Shown here piece after piece: positions 59,318 to 64,000 of a stretch of 64,000 nucleotides of DNA. The position numbers were made by a program, and so were the translations under genes. Origin of the DNA: Enterococcus sp. 9E7_DIV0242. GTDB taxonomy: Bacteria > Bacillota > Bacilli > Lactobacillales > Enterococcaceae. Numbering within the stretch: position 1 is the stretch's first letter; the number at the start of each line of letters is the position of its first letter. Where the stretch lies: positions 1,302,001 to 1,366,000 of the forward strand of contig NZ_CP147247.1 in the NCBI RefSeq assembly GCF_002140975.2, written 5' to 3'. Below the pieces are notes generated by a model. The model did not search any database and was not told where the DNA came from. It saw only the letters and a list, made by a program, of their open reading frames with translations.

Positions 59318-60202
59318 CTATCGCTCTGAAAAGAATCGCTGTGGGTTTGTGACCAACATTTTTTGAATGAAGTCTTCAGATATCCCGTTTTCCTTCATCA
59401 TTGGAACAAATACATCTAGCAAATAGGAATACCCGATACCTTCTTGATATTCCAAATTCGATTTCCTAGTAATATCCATTGAAAGAAATACCTTGTCTGT
59501 ATAGCCTGCTGCCTCAATCTGTTGAAGCATCTTTACACGCTCGATATCCGGCAAATAGTTTTCTTTGCCAACGGTATCAAACTCGACATAGACACCTTGC
59601 TCCAGCATATGGAGAACATACTCGCCACTGCCATTCAAATCAACATGCCCAATAACGACTTTTGATAAATCCACATCGTTTTCTTTGAAAAACGCCACTT
59701 GTTCATGACCAAAGGTTCCGAGTGTTGTATGTGTCGTAATTGGCACGCCTGTTTTCTTTTGTGCAATGACCGCTGCCTGAAAGACCTTTTTCTCTCGCTC
59801 TGTCCAACCATCCTTACTTGAACCAATCTCACCGATAATCTGCGCTTTTATCGTCGTATCCGCAATACCTTCTTCTATTTCTTTGACCATCAGCTCTGCC
59901 AGCTGTTGGGTGGAATAATCGTCAACAATTTCAGGTAAAAAGCGTTCTGTATAAAAGCCTGTTGCCTGAACAATATTGATTCCGGAAGCCTCTGCTGCTT
60001 TCTGTACATACAGGGGATTTCGCTTCATATCCATGACTGTTACATCGACAATATTTCTTACACCTTTAGTATACAATTTTTTGTATTCTTTGACAGTCTC
60101 TTCAAAACAATTTAAATTCGTATCATCGATATTTTTTATCCGAGACAGATCGATCGTCGTGTGCTCATGCATATACGTGATTCCTTCTACTAATACCGCC
60201 AT
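59318..60202 (-). CDS. php: Phosphotriesterase-family hydrolase (Php/YhfV-like)
   Basis: 294 aa. Binuclear-metal amidohydrolase fold: N-terminal HxH in MHEHTTID, a probable bridging Lys/Glu in IIGEIGSSKDG, and His residues in TTHTTLG and VIGHVDLNG, with Asp in LSMDITRKS. Hydrolyses an unknown ester, lactone or phosphotriester-like substrate. AAAGGG precedes the ATG. Confidence 0.88.
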   Translation of the reverse strand: MAVLVEGITYMHEHTTIDLSRIKNIDDTNLNCFEETVKEYKKLYTKGVRNIVDVTVMDMKRNPLYVQKAAEASGINIVQATGFYTERFLPEIVDDYSTQQLAELMVKEIEEGIADTTIKAQIIGEIGSSKDGWTEREKKVFQAAVIAQKKTGVPITTHTTLGTFGHEQVAFFKENDVDLSKVVIGHVDLNGSGEYVLHMLEQGVYVEFDTVGKENYLPDIERVKMLQQIEAAGYTDKVFLSMDITRKSNLEYQEGIGYSYLLDVFVPMMKENGISEDFIQKMLVTNPQRFFSER

Positions 60203-60223
60203 CTACTTCATCCCTTTCACTAC

Positions 60224-61534
60224 TTAGCCTACCGGTGTGAACAGACCCACTAAATAAAGAATATTTACAATAATACCAAGACTGATTGCTGCTACTGGTC
60301 CTACTGCCAAATCAACGATCGGTTTCTTCGCCGTCTTATTCAGTAACGAAAGACCAATTACCCAGAAATAACCAATACCAGGTGCAATCGATTCAGAGGC
60401 CATCGCCCCACCAATCAACAACGCAACTTCCAATACCTTATTCATAGATGTTCGAATGTGTTCACCCATTTCACGTACGCCTGGGAAACGATCCAAGCCC
60501 TTCGCCATACCACTAAGAAGCATGATTTCTACAAACATAACAGCTGCTCCTGCTACAAAAGCAACAATCGGATTCCCTCTCAATAAAATACCGACAACAA
60601 ATACAAAGGTTGTCCCTGCAGGACTATATACTCCCGTAACGATCGCTGTAGAAAAGACTAATGGGATAAATCCAATCCCACGCGCGAATGCTGCTAACGC
60701 TGCTTCACTAAATTTCCCTTCACTCAAAAGATTCAAAGAGATCGGGTCTCCGGCAATCATTAATAAGCTTGTTGCCGCACTGACCAAACCACCAGTCAAT
60801 GATAACAAAATCCAGTTTTTCTTGATACGCTGCACCCGCTCAAGGAAAATACTCATCAAGCTCTGATTGGAATCATTTCCATCACTTTTCACCTGAATAG
60901 CGAATACGATCATGAAAATCATCCCAACAAGTAAAGACATTCCTTCTGCACTCAGTGTAAAGCTTGTTCCGTTACCGATATTAAAGGTTCCAAACTTTTT
61001 CACTGTGAATAACGTCAGCATAGTTGCTAGAAAAGCAATTGCTCCTTTTTTGAAATTATGCTGATGGGCGATCGCCACTGCCGGAAAAATTGAGAAGGCA
61101 ATAACGACTGGTGATCCTACCATTGATAAAGAATCAAGGAAGTTGATCGGTAGTTTCGCAAACAAATCAACGACTGCCTGTAATCCTAAAACGATGCCCA
61201 CACCATAAATGGCTCCGACCGCTCCGGAAATGATCATCCCTTTTGTTCCTTCCGGTGACCATGAACCGATAATATCTGTCGCCAATAAAATACTATGCAC
61301 CAAGATAATTGACGCCCCAATCGATACTGGAATACCAAAACCGATAACCAAGCCGAAGCTTAATGCAAAACTTGTTGCTGCAATTTCTTTTTTTCCGATT
61401 TTCCCTTCAAGAAACTCCGGAACGATCGGTCGCAGCCCATCATTAAACACTGCGATTCCACGATTTGCCAGAATCGAACATACGCCTCCCAACAAAGCAA
61501 TAACAACCAATTCCATTACCTTAGATCCATCCAT
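60224..61534 (-). CDS. yhfT: YhfT-like membrane transporter
   Basis: 436 aa with about eleven to twelve hydrophobic segments, Gly-rich. YhfT proteins are presumed transporters of the compound handled by this operon. AGGAGG precedes the ATG. It lies between the YhfU-like and Php-like genes. Confidence 0.85.
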   Translation of the reverse strand: MDGSKVMELVVIALLGGVCSILANRGIAVFNDGLRPIVPEFLEGKIGKKEIAATSFALSFGLVIGFGIPVSIGASIILVHSILLATDIIGSWSPEGTKGMIISGAVGAIYGVGIVLGLQAVVDLFAKLPINFLDSLSMVGSPVVIAFSIFPAVAIAHQHNFKKGAIAFLATMLTLFTVKKFGTFNIGNGTSFTLSAEGMSLLVGMIFMIVFAIQVKSDGNDSNQSLMSIFLERVQRIKKNWILLSLTGGLVSAATSLLMIAGDPISLNLLSEGKFSEAALAAFARGIGFIPLVFSTAIVTGVYSPAGTTFVFVVGILLRGNPIVAFVAGAAVMFVEIMLLSGMAKGLDRFPGVREMGEHIRTSMNKVLEVALLIGGAMASESIAPGIGYFWVIGLSLLNKTAKKPIVDLAVGPVAAISLGIIVNILYLVGLFTPVG

Positions 61535-61549
61535 TTCATTTCCTCCTTG

Positions 61550-61918
61550 CTATTCTCCCAGTTTTCCCAGCTCATCCATCAAAATCGGTACAACGATTTC
61601 TTTATGCTGAGCAGTAAAACCAAACGCTTTCTTGCCATTACGAACACTTTGGCGAATATCTTCTTCATCCATGACTTTTCCCGGCATAGAAACAGTTTCA
61701 CAATTTTCTCTTCCTAATAAAGCTAATGCCATCGCCAAAGCGCCACCACCACCTGTATTGCATGCACCAAGATAAAAATCTGCCTGACCAGATTTGATCG
61801 CCATTGCAGCGTCCAAATCACTTTTCACTTCAGAAGTGAAATTGCCATCTGCATACTTCTCAACTAATGCTTGTACCTCAGCCTTGTCGATCTGTCCGCC
61901 AACTACGATTTTCTTCAT
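61550..61918 (-). CDS. yhfU: YhfU-like DUF2620 protein
   Basis: 122 aa, small soluble protein with alpha/beta pattern and a glycine run (GACNTGGGGALAMALALLG). It resembles PTS EIIB-like or ligand-binding small domains; function unknown. First gene of the operon, GGAGG before the ATG. It is encoded next to the transporter, perhaps as its soluble partner. Confidence 0.83.
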   Translation of the reverse strand: MKKIVVGGQIDKAEVQALVEKYADGNFTSEVKSDLDAAMAIKSGQADFYLGACNTGGGGALAMALALLGRENCETVSMPGKVMDEEDIRQSVRNGKKAFGFTAQHKEIVVPILMDELGKLGE

Positions 61919-61945
61919 AAACCATTCCTCCTGATTTAACTATTC

Positions 61946-61970
61946 TCAAAATACATTTTTTTGTATATTG
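61946..61970. promoter_or_regulatory. Operator copy 1 of the yhf-like operon
   Basis: 25-base sequence with palindromic core ATACA-T7-GTAT, identical to 62013-62037, between the promoter region and yhfU. Likely target of the YhfZ-like regulator. Confidence 0.7.
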
Positions 61971-62012
61971 GTTGGTAAGATTACGAATCGTCTACTATGT
62001 TCTACGATCCAT

Positions 62013-62037
62013 TCAAAATACATTTTTTTGTATATTG
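62013..62037. promoter_or_regulatory. Operator copy 2 of the yhf-like operon
   Basis: Identical direct copy of 61946-61970, starting 67 bases further on. The remaining sequence up to 62283 is AT-rich with no gene seen. Confidence 0.7.
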
Positions 62038-62283
62038 AGGAATAAAAAATAAAGTATTTATAAATACAATCGAAGTATAAAACATCTACAGCCAAAATGC
62101 AACCCTTTTCATGGAAAATAATGAGTTTACTTTGGCCCTATATGAATGACAATTTTTAATATCTAAATAAAATTTAAATCAAACTTATTATCCGAATAAA
62201 CTTGCAATATACATCTGTAAACGATATTATTACATCCGTAAAAAACACTTTTTCAAACAAAAAGAATACTAAGGAGCTTTTAA

Positions 62284-63168
62284 ATGAATAACGGTTTAAC
62301 GAAATTTCTCGACTACGGTGAAGGTGAAATTATTACAGACAATTTTGTTATTAAAGATAATTTATTAAAATTTGATGATTTCACATTACAAATCAGTAAC
62401 GTTTCACATTTGTATGCAGGAAAAAGAATATTAAAAATACCAAATGTTTTATTCATCATTTTTGTTATCTCATTACTTATTGTTTTTGTACAACCCATTA
62501 TTGGATTAATCGGTATGGCTCTTTCCGGCTATGGGATATTTCGAATCTATCAAAACTATAGTAATAGTAAAATGTATTTACAGTTCAATCTTAACTCAGG
62601 TACAAGCTACTTTATCAATTTTAAGGATGAAGAGTTTCTGGATGAGGTACGCGCAATGATAGAAGCCGCTTTTAATAACAAACACATGTCTTCTACCATA
62701 AATGTTGCTGAACAAAAAATTATTAATGGAGATCATCACATCGTACAGGGAGATAATGCGAATATCAACTCAGGTACTCAAAAGGACGCTGTTATTAACT
62801 CCCATAATTCTGACAGTTTTAATACAACAGATGATCACTCCTCTGTTACTGTAGGAGATATTCAAAATAGTGCTATCCATTCTTCTTCTTTTGGAAATAA
62901 GAACACTATTCAAACAGAAACAGAAATCGATGGCTCTTATAACTGGACAGCGATTGAAGCAGCGTTACAAGCAGTAATCGCAACAATAAAAATTGATTCT
63001 CCTGTAAAAGTTGCAAGTGTTGAAGCTTTAGCAGCTGCTCAACAAAGAAATGAGAAACAATTTGAAGTAACTGTTAAGAATAATAAAACAGAATTTCTTT
63101 CGGATCTATTCCAAAATACTGCCAGTGGCGTTTTAAGCCAGATTGTTTGTACAATTTTAGGCGTTTAA
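62284..63168 (+). CDS. DUF6232-like membrane protein with Asn/Asp-rich repeat region
   Basis: 294 aa. N-terminal soluble part (about 1-55), two hydrophobic segments (about 57-92), a PH-like or DUF6232-like piece, then a low-complexity stretch (140-215) of short repeats such as IINGDHHIVQGDNANINSG and SVTVGDIQNSAIHSS, and a helical C-terminal tail. Function unknown. AAGGAG precedes the ATG. The repeats may form a beta-helical stalk. Confidence 0.6.
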   Translation: MNNGLTKFLDYGEGEIITDNFVIKDNLLKFDDFTLQISNVSHLYAGKRILKIPNVLFIIFVISLLIVFVQPIIGLIGMALSGYGIFRIYQNYSNSKMYLQFNLNSGTSYFINFKDEEFLDEVRAMIEAAFNNKHMSSTINVAEQKIINGDHHIVQGDNANINSGTQKDAVINSHNSDSFNTTDDHSSVTVGDIQNSAIHSSSFGNKNTIQTETEIDGSYNWTAIEAALQAVIATIKIDSPVKVASVEALAAAQQRNEKQFEVTVKNNKTEFLSDLFQNTASGVLSQIVCTILGV

Positions 63169-63177
63169 TCATGAAAA

Positions 63178-63222
63178 AATGAAGCACATCATCCTAGTAA
63201 TAAAAAAGGTGATGTGCTTCTT
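63178..63222. terminator. Bidirectional terminator
   Basis: GAAGCACATCA and TGATGTGCTTC stem with flanking A- and T-runs, between convergent genes. Confidence 0.85.
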
Positions 63223-63226
63223 CTTA

Positions 63227-64000
63227 TTATTTATCTACCGGTTTAACTGAACCATCCCATTTTTCAAGAATCCAATCTTGGATTTCTTTACTATGCAATG
63301 CGTCCACTAGCTTTTGAATTGCTTCGCTTTTTTCATCTTCTGAACGAACCGCAATAATATTTACGTATGGTGAGTTATCTGATTCCAGCAATACAGAGTC
63401 CTTCACAGGGTTCAAGCCTGCATTATAGGCAAAGTTCGCATTGATTGCTACTAGCTCAGCTTCGTCATTTTGATACGTTGTTGCTAAAAGCTCTGGATTA
63501 ATGTCATGAACAAATTTCAGATTTTTTGGATTTTTATCGATGTCTTCAAATGTCGCTGTTTCTAAATCAACACCGTCTTTGACTGTCACTAAATCTGCGT
63601 CCTGTAAAATTGTGATGATTCGTCCCCAGTCAGATTCTGAATTTGACGTAATCACTGTTGCGCCATCTTTCAAATCCTTGATATCATCGATTTGCTGAGA
63701 ATATAAGCCCATTGGTTCGATATGAATACCACCTGCATTTGCAAAATCATACCCATTGTCTTTTACCTGCAGATTGAAATATGGAATATGCTGGAAGTAG
63801 TTGGCATCGATTTCCCCGTCAGCCAATGCTTTGTTTGGCAAAATATAATCATCAAATTTCTTGATTTCTAAATTGATTCCTTCTTTTTCTAAAATCGGTT
63901 TTACTTGTTCCAAAATTTCTGCATGAGGTGTTGGTGATGCTCCGACTGTCAGAACAGTTTTATCGCCTTCCGAAGATTTAGAATCATCTGTACTGCTGTT
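63227..64000 (-). CDS. metQ: MetQ/NlpA-type ABC transporter lipoprotein (5' end outside window)
   Basis: Partial: 257 codons are visible; the signal peptide and start lie beyond 64000. Mature N-terminus shows SSTDDSKSSEGDKTVLTVGA and then SPTPHAEILEQVKP, the hallmark of NlpA/MetQ methionine-binding proteins, followed by IDANYFQHIPYF and INANFAYNAGL. It should bind D/L-methionine or a related substrate for a MetNI-type importer, probably encoded just outside the window. Confidence 0.9.
   Translation of the reverse strand, partial: NSSTDDSKSSEGDKTVLTVGASPTPHAEILEQVKPILEKEGINLEIKKFDDYILPNKALADGEIDANYFQHIPYFNLQVKDNGYDFANAGGIHIEPMGLYSQQIDDIKDLKDGATVITSNSESDWGRIITILQDADLVTVKDGVDLETATFEDIDKNPKNLKFVHDINPELLATTYQNDEAELVAINANFAYNAGLNPVKDSVLLESDNSPYVNIIAVRSEDEKSEAIQKLVDALHSKEIQDWILEKWDGSVKPVDK

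Overview
The window is low-GC Gram-positive DNA with strong GGAGG-type ribosome binding sites. The sufCDSUB gene order, gene content and codon use point to Enterococcus or a close relative in the Lactobacillales. No rRNA or tRNA genes were seen. Most genes read leftward.

Layout. (1) 1-8.4 kb: an arabinoside-use locus with two ABC permeases, a sugar-binding lipoprotein, a GH51 alpha-L-arabinofuranosidase, a divergent AraC regulator and a large DUF5695-like protein. (2) 8.5-14.7 kb: stress and drug-response genes: a GRE2/DFR-type reductase with a divergent MerR regulator, MsrA with an extra N-terminal domain, and a two-gene ABC exporter with a divergent TetR regulator. The exporter mRNA leader holds four tiny ORFs chained by ATGA overlaps that end on the ATPase start codon. 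(3) 14.7-27.3 kb: a glycine-zipper membrane protein, then a phase-variable type I restriction-modification locus (hsdR, hsdM, expressed hsdS, invertase, inverted silent hsdS) and an IS21-family element beside hsdR. (4) 27.3-47.6 kb: accessory DNA lying downstream of sufB. It holds hicAB, an alpha-mannoside operon (GH38, ABC importer, ROK kinase, mannose-6-phosphate isomerase fusion, GntR), an IS200-type element, integrase remnants, a possible defence pair (AlbA_2/Schlafen-like protein plus membrane protein), a lipoprotein/membrane pair, and an integrative element with an AEP-type primase, three HTH regulators, a leaderless small gene, an excisionase-like protein and an intact tyrosine integrase. 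Similar hairpins, several preceded by 11-13 bp tandem repeats, suggest repeated integration at the suf terminator. (5) 47.7-53.0 kb: the Fe-S assembly operon sufC-sufD-sufS-sufU-sufB with a clear promoter. (6) 53.3-62.0 kb: an amidase-signature protein and a rearranged relative of the E. coli yhfSTUVWXYZ operon, preceded by two identical 25-bp palindromic operators. (7) 62.3-64.0 kb: a DUF6232-like membrane protein and the end of a MetQ/NlpA lipoprotein cut by the window edge.

How the genes work together. The mannoside operon encodes a near-complete route: import, GH38 cleavage, ROK phosphorylation of mannose, and isomerisation to fructose-6-phosphate. Only the transporter ATPase is missing, and it is probably a shared MsmK-type protein encoded elsewhere. 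The arabinoside locus also lacks an ATPase. The hsd locus can re-assort target recognition domains by inversion. The uORF chain, the silent hsdS with two near-identical TRDs, and the stacked integration ends downstream of sufB are the most unusual features. All functional statements come from reading sequence and motifs; no database search was run.
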